NCBI GenBank assembly: GCA_025667525.1 | Contig: CM046875.1 | Location: 120,270,340-120,334,339, forward strand | Length of the DNA: 64,000 nt | Direction of reading: 5' to 3' | Origin: Glebionis coronaria | Taxonomy: Eukaryota > Streptophyta > Magnoliopsida > Asterales > Asteraceae | Shown here: one piece after another, positions 52,468-63,769 of the stretch | How positions within the stretch are numbered: position 1 is the first letter of the stretch | Layout: every line of letters starts with the position of its first letter | The notes under the pieces: generated by a model | What the model was told of the DNA's origin: nothing | Databases searched by the model: none | Seen by the model: only the letters and a program-made list of their open reading frames with translations | Position numbers and translations under genes: made by a program

Positions 52468-55400
52468 CCGGAAATCGCTCGATGCTCCGAAATATCGTCA
52501 GCAAGTTTCTTGGTACGGTTAAATTTGGGAATGATCATATAGCAAAGATTATGGGGTATGGTGAATATCATATTGGAAACATGACGATTTCTAGGGTATA
52601 CTATGTCGAAGGTCTTGGTCATAATTTATTCTCAGTAGGACAGTTTTGTGATTCCAACCTTGAGGTTGCTTTTCGACAACACACTTGTTTCATCCGCAAC
52701 TTGGAAGGAAAAGATTTGTTGAAGGGATCTCGTGGTGCAAATCTTTATACGTTGTCTCTACAAGATATGATGGCCGCCTCTCCAGTATGTCTTCTCTCTA
52801 AAGCATCCAAGACCAAGTCATGGTTATGGCATCGCAGATTATCCCATCTTAATTTTGATGCTATCAATCATCTGGCTAAAAACGAGTTAGTTCGTGGTCT
52901 TCCAAAGCTTAAATTTCACAAGGACCATTTATGTTCCGCGTGTTCAAGAGGGAAAAGCACCAAGAAATCTTACAAGCCCAAAGCTGAAGACACCAATCAA
53001 GAAAAACTTCATCTTTTGCATATGGATCTTTGTGGGCCGATGAGAACTGAAAGTGTGAGCGGTAAGAAATTCATTCTCGTCATTGTGGATGATTTTTCCA
53101 GGTTTACATGGGTTAGATTTCTACGTACAAAGGATGAAGCACCGAAGGCTATCATCACTTTTCTGAAGTTCATTCAGGTACGTTTGAATACCACTGTCCG
53201 CCGTATTCGTACAGACAATGGTACAGAGTTCGTCAACCAGACTCTTCGTGATTATTATGAAGGAGTTGGTATATCACATGAAACATCCGCTGCACGCACT
53301 CCACAACAAAACGGTGTCGTTGAAAGACGAAATCGCACACTTATGGAAGCTGCTAGGACCATGCTTATTTATGCGAACGCTCCATTGTTCTTGTGGGCAG
53401 AGGCTATTTCTACTGCATGTTTCACCCAAAACCGTTCTATCATTCGGAAACGCCATGGAAAAACACCTTATGAGCTTCTACATGACCGCAAACCCGATGT
53501 TTCATTTTTCCATGTGTTTGGTGCTCTGTGTTATCCAAACATCAATAGTGAGAACTTGGGTAAGCTTCAACCAAAAGCCGATATAGGTATTTTCATTGGT
53601 TACTCACCGTCCAAAAGAGCATACCGAATCTATAACCGTCGTCTTGGCAAGATTGTAGAAACTATGGACGCAGATTTCGACGAGCTGACAGCGATGGCTT
53701 CTGAGCAACACAGCTCTGAACCCGCGCTTCATGAGATGGGACCCGGTGCTATAAGTTCCGGATTAGTTCCCAACAATCCTACTTCTACATCATTTTTACC
53801 ACCATCAAGGCCCGAGTGGGATCAACTGTTTCAACCGTTGTTTGATGAATTTTTCGATCCCCCGACTGATGAAGTTCCAGCACCTGTAGTAATTGCTCCA
53901 ATACCTGAAGTGGTTGCTCAAGTTAATGAACCTTTATCTAATGCATCTACAATTCACATTGAACCGGATGCACCTTCACCAAGTGATTCTCAAACTACAC
54001 CTGAATCATCACCCCTACTTGTGCCTAATGATGTGGAAGAGGATTCTACTGATCACGACTTGGAATATGCTCACTTGCAAGAGCTTCCTTTCTTTGGTGT
54101 AGCGATCCCTGAAAACCCTTCAGCCGCGTCTACTTCAGAAGAAGCTCCTTCTATTGTTCACTCCAGACCACCTAGGATTGAAAACCATAGCACTAAATGG
54201 ACAAAAGATCACCCAATTAGGAATGTTATTGGAGATCTAGATCGACCAGTCTCTACGCGCCATCAATTACAAGAGAGTGCACTTTATTGTTACTTTGATG
54301 CATTTCTCTCTGAAGTTGAACCCAAAAATTGGCAGCAGGCTATGACCCAATCATCTTGGATCGAAGCTATGCAGGAGGAACTCAATGAATTCAAACGACT
54401 AGAAGTATGGGAATTGGTTCCTCGCCCTGACAAGGTTAACATCCTTACTTTGTTATGGGTTTATAAGGTTAAACTTGATGAGATGGGTGCGGTATTGAAG
54501 AATAAAGCAAGATTGGTCGCTAGAGGATATAAACAAGCCTTGGGTATAGACTTTGAGGAATCTTTTGCTCCTGTGGCTAGATTGGAGGCGATTAGACTAT
54601 TCCTTGCGTTTGCTGCTCATATGAACATGATCGTCTATCAAATGGATGTGAAGACGGCATTTTTGAACGGTGAACTAAGGGAAGAGGTTTATGTTAGTCA
54701 ACCGGATGGGTTCGTCAGTACGGAGTCTCCTAATCACGTGTACAAGCTTAAGAAGGCTCTCTATGGGTTGAAACAAGCACCACGCGCGTGGTATGATCTC
54801 CTGTCAACATATCTCATGTCGGAAGGCTTCTCCAAAGGCAAAGTGGACCCCACTCTATTCACTCTCAAGGACGGCAACGACATGCTTCTGGTACAAATTT
54901 ATGTTGATGATATAATTTTTGCTGCCACTAACATAGAATTGTCTAAACAATTTGAGAAGATAATGTCCACACGCTTTCAGATGTCGATGATGGGAAAAAT
55001 TTCATTTTTCTTAGGATTACAGATTTCTCAGAATCCCAGAGGCATCTTTATTAATCAATCCAAATATGCTCTAGAATCTCTTAAGAAATATAACTTTGAG
55101 AATTGTGACCCCGTAGACACTCCAATGGTGGAGAAATCCAAGTTAGATGAAGATAGGGATGGGATTATTGTCGATCCGAAACTTTACCGTGGAATGATCG
55201 GCACCCTTCTCTATCTGACTGCTAGCAGGCCTGATTTGCAATTTGCTGTATGCATGTGTGCCCGGTATCAGGCTCGGCCTACCGAAAAGCACCTACATGT
55301 TGTGAAAAGGATCTTTCGGTATCTAAAAGGAACACTTCATCGTGGTCTATGGTATCCGAAAGATTCCTCGATTGCTTTAATATCATACGCAGATGCCGAT

Positions 55401-55883
55401 CATGCTGGATGTCAAGACACGAGGCGTAGCACTTCTGGATCTGTGCAACTCCTTGGAGATAGGTTGATCAGTTGGTCTTCAAAAAGGCAGAAAAGCGCTG
55501 CAATATCAAGCACGGAGGCTGAATACATCGCCATGTCCGGTTGTTGTGCTCAAGTCCTCTGGATGAGATCACAATTAACTGACTACGGTCTTGGATTTAA
55601 CAAAATCCCGATGTATTGTGACAACAAGAGCGCCATTGCCCTTTGCTGCAACTATGTTCAACACTCCCGGGCCAAGCACATAGACATTCGCTACCATTTC
55701 ATTAAGGAGCAGGTGGAGAACGGAGTGATCGAGCTGTATTTTGTCACTACTGAGTACCAGCTGGCGGATATGTTCACCAAAGCCTTAGATCGAGGACGAA
55801 TCGAGTTTTTGATCGACAAGCTTGGCATGAAATCATTCACCCCAGCGACTCTCAAAGAGTTGGCAGAAGAATCAGCTGAATAG
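52407..55883 (+). CDS. pol: Copia Pol: protease, integrase, reverse transcriptase, RNase H
   Basis: The pol frame opens at 52407 after a stop at 52404; there is no ATG before the protease, so it is expected to be made as a fusion. Protease [10 protein letters not shown] (Asp codon 52443). GAG-pre-integrase zinc motif ([11 protein letters not shown] and CSAC). Integrase core with [15 protein letters not shown] and [15 protein letters not shown] with [29 protein letters not shown] and catalytic YVDD (54900-54911). RNase H with [19 protein letters not shown] and [12 protein letters not shown] before RT defines Ty1/copia. About 1157 codons, no stop or frameshift: intact. Ends at TAG 55881. Confidence 0.95.
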   Translation, partial: YFQVVQIILWYLDSGCSKHMTGNRSMLRNIVSKFLGTVKFGNDHIAKIMGYGEYHIGNMTISRVYYVEGLGHNLFSVGQFCDSNLEVAFRQHTCFIRNLEGKDLLKGSRGANLYTLSLQDMMAASPVCLLSKASKTKSWLWHRRLSHLNFDAINHLAKNELVRGLPKLKFHKDHLCSACSRGKSTKKSYKPKAEDTNQEKLHLLHMDLCGPMRTESVSGKKFILVIVDDFSRFTWVRFLRTKDEAPKAIITFLKFIQVRLNTTVRRIRTDNGTEFVNQTLRDYYEGVGISHETSAARTPQQNGVVERRNRTLMEAARTMLIYANAPLFLWAEAISTACFTQNRSIIRKRHGKTPYELLHDRKPDVSFFHVFGALCYPNINSENLGKLQPKADIGIFIGYSPSKRAYRIYNRRLGKIVETMDADFDELTAMASEQHSSEPALHEMGPGAISSGLVPNNPTSTSFLPPSRPEWDQLFQPLFDEFFDPPTDEVPAPVVIAPIPEVVAQVNEPLSNASTIHIEPDAPSPSDSQTTPESSPLLVPNDVEEDSTDHDLEYAHLQELPFFGVAIPENPSAASTSEEAPSIVHSRPPRIENHSTKWTKDHPIRNVIGDLDRPVSTRHQLQESALYCYFDAFLSEVEPKNWQQAMTQSSWIEAMQEELNEFKRLEVWELVPRPDKVNILTLLWVYKVKLDEMGAVLKNKARLVARGYKQALGIDFEESFAPVARLEAIRLFLAFAAHMNMIVYQMDVKTAFLNGELREEVYVSQPDGFVSTESPNHVYKLKKALYGLKQAPRAWYDLLSTYLMSEGFSKGKVDPTLFTLKDGNDMLLVQIYVDDIIFAATNIELSKQFEKIMSTRFQMSMMGKISFFLGLQISQNPRGIFINQSKYALESLKKYNFENCDPVDTPMVEKSKLDEDRDGIIVDPKLYRGMIGTLLYLTASRPDLQFAVCMCARYQARPTEKHLHVVKRIFRYLKGTLHRGLWYPKDSSIALISYADADHAGCQDTRRSTSGSVQLLGDRLISWSSKRQKSAAISSTEAEYIAMSGCCAQVLWMRSQLTDYGLGFNKIPMYCDNKSAIALCCNYVQHSRAKHIDIRYHFIKEQVENGVIELYFVTTEYQLADMFTKALDRGRIEFLIDKLGMKSFTPATLKELAEESAE

Positions 55884-57180
55884 TCGTGGTAAACTATTCA
55901 GAGTATCCTTTGGTTGTGATCATGTATATTATAGTAAATATATAAAACACAAAAAGAAAATACAAAAATATAAAACCAACAAAAACCATAAAAAATATAA
56001 AACCAAGAAAAACCATAAAAAATATAAAACCTAGAAAAACCATAAAAATTATAAAATCAAGAAAAACCAAAAATATTTTTCGTTTTAAATCGGGCATGTC
56101 TTTTAGTACGGTAATATTTACGGCCTTAGAAATGTCGATCAATATTGACACGGTGCCATAAATAGAGTCCGTATAAAAGTTGTACATTTTTAAAACATGC
56201 CCATTATGGCTTGTAGTTATTTCAGACTGCAACCCGGTTTTCATATTAAAGTCACGTATTTCCTTGGAAAACGTTGGCTCAGAACGGGAATTAATTTTCT
56301 CGGGCGTGATTTACAAGCCAAATCATGCAAAGGGATCAAGTTTATTTTATAACTTGGTCTAACACGAATTTGTGTACGTCTCAGTGCATTAATTTGTTAA
56401 AATAAGAGAAATCTTATTGACACCACGAATCAAACTTTTTCAAGATATCAATTGGGAAATGTTTTTCATCATCAATATTTGACTCTTTAAACAATGACTA
56501 CAACTCTTTAAATAGAAAACGGGTCATCGTTTAAGGGGGAGAAAATATTAAAATCATCTTCGTCATTAAATTGATTTTCAAAAGTGATTGTGAAAATTAA
56601 GGGCTACATGGTAATTGAGTGGTTTTTGCTTTAGAAAACGACTTGTGTTCGTTCTAAGTGATAGGCATGGCTTTTAGATATTGGAGAAATGCTAATAGAT
56701 TGCGTTTGCTAAGTTGTGTGTAAGAGATAAGTGAAATGAAAAAGTTAGAAATAAAAAGGAAAAGAATAGATAATTGAGGGACTAAAGCTGATGTTTAATG
56801 AACCTAGTCAAAAATTGACCTAAGTCAAAAAACTAAACACCCCGCCCCTCACTATTCCCATTCACTGTTCTTGTTTATTTCTTTGCCGCCATTGATAACC
56901 TTCCACACAAACTCACGAAATCAAACAAACAAGTAACAAGAACATCTCAATATCAGATCAAGATCATCAAAAAGGTACTAAAACGGTTTAATCCTTCATG
57001 CAAAACAAGTTAATTAACTGTTTAAATTGAAATCAAACGAATCAAATTTCTGCTTAATCAGGGTTAATTAAATTGGGGGTTTTGCTTGGGTTGTATTCGG
57101 AATAGATCTAATTGCACATATTTGGCCTTTAGAACACTTGAATCAAACGAGTTCATGCCCAATTAGAAAATCGTAACTGT
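55884..57180 (+). other. Post-pol spacer with A-rich tandem repeat and a PPT-like tract
   Basis: No gene. Units of about 27 bp (ACCAAGAAAAACCATAAAAAATATAAA) repeat about four times at 55955-56080; the minus-strand hydrophobic open frame (55894-56244) is a by-product. TTTAAGGGGGAGAAAATATT near 56531 resembles a polypurine tract. Confidence 0.55.
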
Positions 57181-57184
57181 TTGT

Positions 57185-57870
57185 CACTTTCCGCATAGAA
57201 GCAGTTTTTCCGAATAGAACTGTTTTTCCGCATAGGGCACAAAGTTCCGCATAGGGCACAAAGTTCCGCATAGGGCAAAAGTTCCGAATAGGGCAAATGT
57301 TCCGAATAGGGCAAATGTTCCGAATAGGGCAAATGTTCCGAATAGGGAAAAATGTTCCGAATAGGGCAAATGTTCCGAATAGGGAAAATGTTCCGAATAG
57401 GGCAAATGTTCCGAATAGGGCAAATGTTCCGAATAGGGCAAAAGTTCCGAATAGGGCAAAAGTTCCGAATAGGGCAAAAGTTCCGAATAGGGCAAAAGTT
57501 CCGAATAGGGCAAATGTTCCGAATAGGGCAAAATGTTCCGAATAGGGCAAATGTTCCGAATAGGGAAAATGTTCCGAATAGGGCAAATGTTCCGAATAGG
57601 GCAAAAGTTCCGAATAGGGCAAAAGTTCCGAATAGGGCAAAAGTTCCGAATAGGGCAAAAGTTCCGAATAGGGCAAAAGTTCCGAATAGGGCAAAAGTTC
57701 CGAATGGGGAATTTATTACGCATAGCCCAAATGTTCCGAATAGCCTTTTTATTCAGAATAGGGATGTTTTTCCGCATAGGCTATATGTTCCGAATAGACT
57801 TATGTTCCGCATAGGACTTATATTCAGTATAGACCTATTATTCCGAATTGTGTGATTATTCCGAATAGAA
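57185..57870. repeat. 18-bp TTCCGAATAGGGCAAA(A/T)G minisatellite
   Basis: About 35 TTCCG words. The core 57250-57708 has some 25 nearly perfect 18-bp units. Because 18 is a multiple of three, all frames stay open and yield fake repeat proteins on both strands (MFRIGQ, NRAKVP, LPYSE, FALFGT). The array ends about 120 bp before the next ORF. Confidence 0.93.
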
Positions 57871-57991
57871 GATGTTTGAATGGTTTCAAAGCTTAAGGGA
57901 TTATGTCATATGTACAATGCTTAGGTTTAAAGTCATAATGATATTCATACTTGTTTGTATCAACCTTTGTGTTTTATCTTAAACAGAGACG

Positions 57992-60900
57992 ATGACTAAC
58001 CCTACCGTACAACAACTACAAGACAACAGAGCCGCCGCCATTGCTGAAGCCAAGACTCTAAAGTTTGTTCCAAACAACTTCCGTTTGAAGGAAGTATCTC
58101 ACTCAACCCATAATGGCTTTAAGGTAGCTACAGCCATGCTTGATAAATCTCACTTCAAGTATGCGCTAAGGAGAAGTGCTTCGGTGCCCTATGAATATCT
58201 TTACGAGTTCTGGGCTACCAAAGAGAGGACGTCGAACAAGATCACCTTTTCCTTGGACAACAAGCAGCAGACGCTTACTGTGTCAGACTTCAGGAAGATC
58301 TTTGGCTTTCGACCGATACTCAAAGGTCTACCATCATACTCACCCAACCCAACCAAGGACCAGATCATGGAGATGTTCACCGCCATTGGATGTCTTGACA
58401 TACGAACCCCGTCTGAGTTTACTACTGCCAAAATTGGTCAACCATGGAAAGCTATTTTTGGGATTCTAAGCCGATGTTTAACACCCAAAACAACTGGATA
58501 TGATGCTGTTCGTCCACCAATCATCAAGATGTTTTATGGTATGTTTAAAGGTATGGGTATTGATTATGCATCACTGATGTGGGAGGAGTTCACTTTTCAA
58601 CTCTTCACTAACACAAAGGGTAAAGTTAAAACTTACCAATACCCTAGGTTTATTAAGTTGATCATACATTACTTTATGGAAAACGATGCATCCATTAACA
58701 AGCGTGCAGGTAGTCGTCACCACATGATAGATGATGATGATTTGGTAGACTTAAGGCAGGAGACTCATTCGAATACGGTTATTCCTGGTCCCATTCCCAG
58801 TCATCTTCTGACCGATGAGATTATTGAATCTGATGATTACAAGAACTTGCTCACGGAAATTGAGAATCAACGAGCAAGCCTTCTAGCAGGTGAAGACTCA
58901 TCTACCACGGTTAAAAGCAAAGGTAAAAGGAAGCAAGCAGATTTACCTGAGCCCAAAACCAAGAAGAAGAAGACAGAGGGTAAGAAAGGAAAGGGTAAGG
59001 CTGATGAGATGCGTCTGCGTGACGAAGAAGATATTGCTGATCCTGCTCTTGAGAAAACTGAGAAACAAATAATGAAGATAGCCATTCAAAGGAGCAGGAA
59101 AGATACTGGCGGTAGTGGTTCAGGTGTAAGAGTAGACGTTGAGGATGAGTACATGGAACCTGATGATGTTGATGAGTTTGGGTCACCTGAACATTATTCC
59201 ACTTCGAAGGAGCCATCCATCCCTGTTTCAGCTGGTATTGAAAAGGCATCTACTCAACCTTTAACAACTCAACCTCCACCAACTCAACCCTTACCAACCA
59301 AACAGGTTTCTACACCACTTCCTCCACCACCACCAAAGCCCATCCTTAGCACCGCAGTCACAACCGAGCCTATTCCCTCAACCCAGAGCAGCTCTGCAAC
59401 ATCTGTAATGGCAGCAATAGTGATGGCCGAGATGTTAGATAAACACATGGATAATCAAAAGAGAGAAATGGATGAACTTCGCCAAGAGTTACAAAGACGA
59501 GCTCAAAGTGAAGAAGCATCTAAGAAGGCTCAAGAAGAGTTAATTGCCAAGTTCGCTGCAGACATGGAAGCTACACGTAAAGCTCATGCAGAGGAACTTG
59601 CTCAGGTTAAAAAGGATGAAGCAAATAGGCATCAAGCACGAATTAAGAGACTTAAAGCTATTAAGGATGACCTTAAAGAGCAAAAAGACGCTCTTGAAGC
59701 TACTATTGAGCAGAGAGTGAAAGACTCCGTTGAATCCCTAATGCCTAAACTGCGTGATGATTTGAAGACGCTTGCTGCTGATAACTTGATGATCAAATCA
59801 TCTAATCCTTCAGAAGCCGCCTACAAGATCGCATATGACTTGACGGATTTTGAACTGAAGAAGATCCTTAAGGCTCGTATGGTGGAACTTGGATCATTTG
59901 ATAAATCGAGGATTCAACGGGCTCTCTACAAATCATTGAATGATGCTATCATGGAGGATGATAAGTTGTTCAAAACATTTGGAAGTGTGGTACCCTACCA
60001 CATTCTCCCTGAGGAAGAACGGGAAGAGAGTGAGGAAGAAGAGGGTACTGGTGGAGAAGAGGAAGAAGAAGAAGAAGAAGAAGAAGAAGAAGATAATAAT
60101 GATGATGATGATGAGGATGATGAGGATCAGAATGATGAGGATGATGATAATGATAAGGATGATGAAGATGATGATGAGGATGAGGATGAGAATGATGATG
60201 ATGAGGATGCAGATGATGATGATAATGATGGTAATGATGGTGGTGATGGTCACCAGGAGAGTGTTAAGGGGAGCAATGCGGATAAAGGTGAACAGCGTGA
60301 GAAAGGGGATAAGGGCGCCAGCTCAAAGAAAGTGGTTAAGTCTGGCACCAAATCCAAGAAAGATGCAGCACCAAAGGAGAAATCTACATCCACGGAATCC
60401 AGACGATCGAAGTGGCGCCATGACGTGAATGCCACTACAGGGTCATCTATTCCTGGTACATTTATCCATGCATCAATACCTGTTACCACTAACCCCGTTA
60501 GTTCTTGTGTTGTTACTCCTGTGATTGCAGAATCAGTAACCGAACCTGAAGCTGCACAACACTCACCCATCCATGACACTGCTGAAATGCCTGAATCTGA
60601 ACAAGCAGATGCTCATGTCTCCACTCCTCTGCAACAAAACCCACAATCTACTATTCCTGAACCAAGCACAAGGAACTGGGAGGACACGTTGGAGATCGAC
60701 GAGAATGCTCCACCACAGGCTTGGATCACGGTAGCGGCGCAGTATGATCCGATCACCGATGCCGACAAAGAGGTCTTGTATCTTCGTATCCGAAGTCCGA
60801 TTGACTTATGTGCATTTCTTGCTCATGAATATAAGACTTCGGTTACTCCATCTTTGGTGAAGAAAGTACTGAAGGATAAAAGACTTCGCGCCAAAACCCG

Positions 60901-61972
60901 GTTGACCCAAATGGAGTTCGAATATTATGCCGAGGAGATCCTGAAGGCTCTGAATACTGTTCAACGGCCAGGTCTTCATGAATCAGAAAGAGCTCCACCT
61001 CCAATGGATCAAGATAATCAGATTGCTCTTGACTTCTTTGTCACCAATGATCTGGTGTATCTACTGAAGGGGTCATCAAAGTACGCAACATCCCTGACAT
61101 TGCTAAAAGCTGCCAACTGGGGGACAATACCCTTTATCGAGGAAAAGGTAAACCGACTCTGGGTCCCTAAGATAAATCATAATTATGATATGTATGCTGT
61201 CATAGGTGCATCTCATTGGGACGAACGAGTCCGAAGGGCGTACAGGGGTTGCTGCTTGGTCAATTCTGGAAGCAAGGTTAGATCCGACATCCGCATCTCC
61301 AGCATTTTAGGGATGAAAACTGAAGCCAAGAATGGCTACTATCATGTGACGGAGATTCGTTTGAAAAGGGAGGATGACAGGGAATACAAAATTCAGCAGG
61401 GAGATTTTTCCATCATTCGCCTTGAGGATATAGAAGATATGCTGCTTCTGATGACCAGAGATCAACTGACACATATTCCTTGTGAGGACCTCATTGCTTT
61501 GAATACAGCACTTCGTATGTTCACACGAAGCGTTGTCATCAAGACACGAGTTGAAGATCTTCAATTGGGAGTCGAAAGCTATCAGAGGAAGCTCAATTTA
61601 ACCCGTCCTGTGAATCAAGTGTTACCTCAACATGTAGCAAGATGTCCCTATACCGGCATTTCTGTCCCGAATTACGGCATTTTCTACTTGAACAGTCGAG
61701 GTTTGATGAAGTTTATGAGGGTGGGGGAGCTCCACAAGTATAGTGATGGTACTCTTATACAAGTCAGAGAAAAGTTGGAGCATCTGAACTCGGGTGGGAC
61801 TTTGCCAGAAATGACGGAGGATTGGCATCCAGGTTACCGGCAGATGGCGAAGTATGTCATCAAGAAGATCGATCAGAAGCTCCGTGAACGTAGATTGGTG
61901 AGGAGCTTGGAAAGATTTGTGGGTGGTAGACCATATGGAGTGCACTACAGGACACTGCAACGATCCATCTAA
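57992..61972 (+). CDS. 1326-codon post-pol ORF of the copia element, function unknown
   Basis: ATG 57992 (MTNPTVQQLQDNRAAAIAEA) follows the minisatellite; no stop or frameshift. N-terminal globular part, residues 1-240 (FKYALRRSASVPYEYLYEFW, VSDFRKIFGFRPIL), akin from memory to proteins encoded after pol in Asteraceae copia elements. Then a Lys-rich stretch like a nuclear signal (residues about 307-335, KTKKKKTEGKKGKGKAD), a Pro/Thr-rich linker (415-465), a coiled coil (about 480-580, RQELQRRAQSEEASKKAQEE) and a long Glu/Asp tract (about 683-755). The globular C-terminus (about 900-1326) has LEDIEDMLLLM, GVESYQRKLNLTRP and SLERFVGGRPYG. No signal peptide or membrane span, so an envelope role is not supported. 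Confidence 0.85.
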   Translation: MTNPTVQQLQDNRAAAIAEAKTLKFVPNNFRLKEVSHSTHNGFKVATAMLDKSHFKYALRRSASVPYEYLYEFWATKERTSNKITFSLDNKQQTLTVSDFRKIFGFRPILKGLPSYSPNPTKDQIMEMFTAIGCLDIRTPSEFTTAKIGQPWKAIFGILSRCLTPKTTGYDAVRPPIIKMFYGMFKGMGIDYASLMWEEFTFQLFTNTKGKVKTYQYPRFIKLIIHYFMENDASINKRAGSRHHMIDDDDLVDLRQETHSNTVIPGPIPSHLLTDEIIESDDYKNLLTEIENQRASLLAGEDSSTTVKSKGKRKQADLPEPKTKKKKTEGKKGKGKADEMRLRDEEDIADPALEKTEKQIMKIAIQRSRKDTGGSGSGVRVDVEDEYMEPDDVDEFGSPEHYSTSKEPSIPVSAGIEKASTQPLTTQPPPTQPLPTKQVSTPLPPPPPKPILSTAVTTEPIPSTQSSSATSVMAAIVMAEMLDKHMDNQKREMDELRQELQRRAQSEEASKKAQEELIAKFAADMEATRKAHAEELAQVKKDEANRHQARIKRLKAIKDDLKEQKDALEATIEQRVKDSVESLMPKLRDDLKTLAADNLMIKSSNPSEAAYKIAYDLTDFELKKILKARMVELGSFDKSRIQRALYKSLNDAIMEDDKLFKTFGSVVPYHILPEEEREESEEEEGTGGEEEEEEEEEEEEDNNDDDDEDDEDQNDEDDDNDKDDEDDDEDEDENDDDEDADDDDNDGNDGGDGHQESVKGSNADKGEQREKGDKGASSKKVVKSGTKSKKDAAPKEKSTSTESRRSKWRHDVNATTGSSIPGTFIHASIPVTTNPVSSCVVTPVIAESVTEPEAAQHSPIHDTAEMPESEQADAHVSTPLQQNPQSTIPEPSTRNWEDTLEIDENAPPQAWITVAAQYDPITDADKEVLYLRIRSPIDLCAFLAHEYKTSVTPSLVKKVLKDKRLRAKTRLTQMEFEYYAEEILKALNTVQRPGLHESERAPPPMDQDNQIALDFFVTNDLVYLLKGSSKYATSLTLLKAANWGTIPFIEEKVNRLWVPKINHNYDMYAVIGASHWDERVRRAYRGCCLVNSGSKVRSDIRISSILGMKTEAKNGYYHVTEIRLKREDDREYKIQQGDFSIIRLEDIEDMLLLMTRDQLTHIPCEDLIALNTALRMFTRSVVIKTRVEDLQLGVESYQRKLNLTRPVNQVLPQHVARCPYTGISVPNYGIFYLNSRGLMKFMRVGELHKYSDGTLIQVREKLEHLNSGGTLPEMTEDWHPGYRQMAKYVIKKIDQKLRERRLVRSLERFVGGRPYGVHYRTLQRSI

Positions 61973-62380
61973 AGGGTCGTACATTTCAGGTCACTCTATA
62001 TTGGTATTATTTGTGAATATGTATATTTGTGAATAATGTGCTTTAATGGCTTGTTGTAGTGTTAAGGTATGATAATTTTTCCAGAATTTCTCACGAGATT
62101 CTAAATCTTTCAAAATATATCATACTAAAGCACTACAACCATCCCTTATTAACTTAAGGGGGAGCAATAACTTGTTCTATGGCCAAACATCGATTTCATT
62201 TTTACCCAAAGACCGGTTAATCCATTCTATATCCCAAATATTAATGGTTAACATTTTGGATAAGGGGAGAAAATGGGATTAAGGAGACTTAAGTGATACT
62301 TGGCTAAAAGATGAAAAGACTTAATGATAATCCAACTTAATATGTGTTAAGCACGTGTTAAGGGGGGGCGCTTTTGATGA
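61973..62380 (+). other. 3' untranslated region of the copia element
   Basis: Purine tracts CTTAAGGGGGAGCAA (62154), GATAAGGGGAGAAAATGGG (62259) and GTTAAGGGGGGGCGC (62357) are PPT-like, but no LTR start follows any of them. Confidence 0.5.
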
Positions 62381-63152
62381 ACAAAACACCTAAGGTACAA
62401 AACTTTTGATTTCAATATCACAAGTACTTTAGGTGATTTTCAATGATTTTTCATGGTGGCAATTCCTTCCCAAAACACGCTTAATTCACGACGGATGTGG
62501 TGACAAAAGGGTGGTAGGAATAGGTTTAGTCCTATGATTCATCAGAGCCGATGGAATCTTCCCAAGGACAATTCCTTAGATAGAATTAGAAGTCCTAGGA
62601 AAGATGGAGAAAGAATGTGAACGTAGCTGAATGCCGACCAAGTACTTAAGCTAGCACTGGAACAATCACAACAAGGTGCTAGTAATGACGTATTGGTAAG
62701 CATTGAAGGGGTTGAAGAATGAAAAAGAAATGTAAAGATAAAGGGTGTAAAGAAAGAAGCCCTCCTTACAACTTTAGGCAGAAACCGGGTCAATACATAT
62801 GCTATTGAGGTCATTTTTGCTAATGATTCTCGGTATTGAAGAAAGACATCATGGACCCAGTGATGCAATGCACAACCCTTCCCAGCTAACTCAAATATCT
62901 CTCAAAAGGTATTTGTTTTAATCACACGGAGATCAACACGTTATCTATTGGTCTATTCACTCTGAATAGACTGGTATTGAAAAGGTGGCACTCCTCTCCA
63001 GCCATCGCTCACTAAATCAAAACGCACAATCGAGTCTAGAGCCAAGAGATCATCAAAAGTCTCATTAGGACACTTTCCATTTATTCCTTGCTTTCTCACA
63101 CACTGTGAAAAGTAAGAGATTTTCATGAGTCCTACGCAATATTCCTGTAATA

Positions 63153-63540
63153 TTGCCAGAACATCCGAGTAATACGCAAGTATTGCAATGAAGATGGAAA
63201 TCCTGCTTGAGCCAACATCAAACAAGCTCATGGTAGGTTACACGTGCGGTTCTTTTAGAACCAATCTTGTGAAAAACTGGAAGGTAACAGTGGTTTAATT
63301 CTTAATTGAACTTAAACTCGTTCCAGGCCTCTTCGCATTATCATATGATCTTGCCAGAACACTCAGAGTGACTCTTTATTGACCACAGTGACGAGTGGAA
63401 ATCCTTCTAGTGTCAACATCAAACAGCACTTGGTAGGTAACGTGCAAGATTCTTTATGAATTGAGCTCGTGACAACTGGAAAGCAACGATGGTGAAAATC
63501 TTAATTGAAATTCACTTGTTCCAGGTTTCATGAATTGACG
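63153..63540. repeat. Imperfect tandem repeat, period about 198 bp
   Basis: TTGCCAGAACA(T/C) starts both units (63153 and 63351). Shared blocks include GGAAATCCT, AACATCAAACA, GGTAGGT(T/A)AC, AACTGGAA, TCTTAATTGAA and CGTTCCAGG / TGTTCCAGG. Confidence 0.75.
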
Positions 63541-63769
63541 GCTTTTAATCACAAGGATAATTTATCCAAGTGATTCACTCTTTATGTTCGCAGTCAGCTT
63601 TGGACGGTCGAATAAAGAGAACGGGTTTACCCGCGAAATCCTGTCAGGAAGTTACTTAACTGAAACTATCCGTCACGGGTACGATATCTAATATCGTCCA
63701 ACGGTCTTCACCGACCGGAGGTAAAATGCTACCGAATTAGAATAAAATGTTCAAAGCCATTTTATTCGT

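Larger units (their letters stand above)
46405..62380 (+). mobile_element. Large Ty1/copia retrotransposon (3' LTR not in view)
   Basis: 5' LTR 46405-46736, tRNA-iMet PBS, motif-array leader, gag, coiled-coil region, pol in copia order PR-IN-RT-RH, then a 2-kb spacer with a second motif array and a 1326-codon post-pol ORF. The left flank is the broken Athila pol; GTTAT (46400-46404) is the candidate target duplication. No second TGTTAGAAATACG is visible before 64000, so the element is longer than 16 kb or 3'-truncated. The end at 62380 is a guess based on the last purine tract. A post-pol ORF is reminiscent of sireviruses. Confidence 0.8.

Noticed and set aside
55894..56244. Apparent hydrophobic membrane protein on the minus strand
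   Set aside because: Translation of an A-rich 27-bp tandem repeat; T-rich codons give Phe/Ile/Leu by composition.
57250..57708. CRISPR-like regular repeat array
   Set aside because: Units are directly adjacent with no unique spacers, and the context is a plant retrotransposon.
57143..57855. Long open frames on both strands encoding hexapeptide repeats
   Set aside because: They arise from the 18-bp minisatellite, whose period is a multiple of three, and they are open in several frames on both strands at once.
59933..60253. Ile-rich minus-strand open frame
   Set aside because: Antisense of the Asp/Glu tract (GAT/GAA repeats) of the post-pol ORF.
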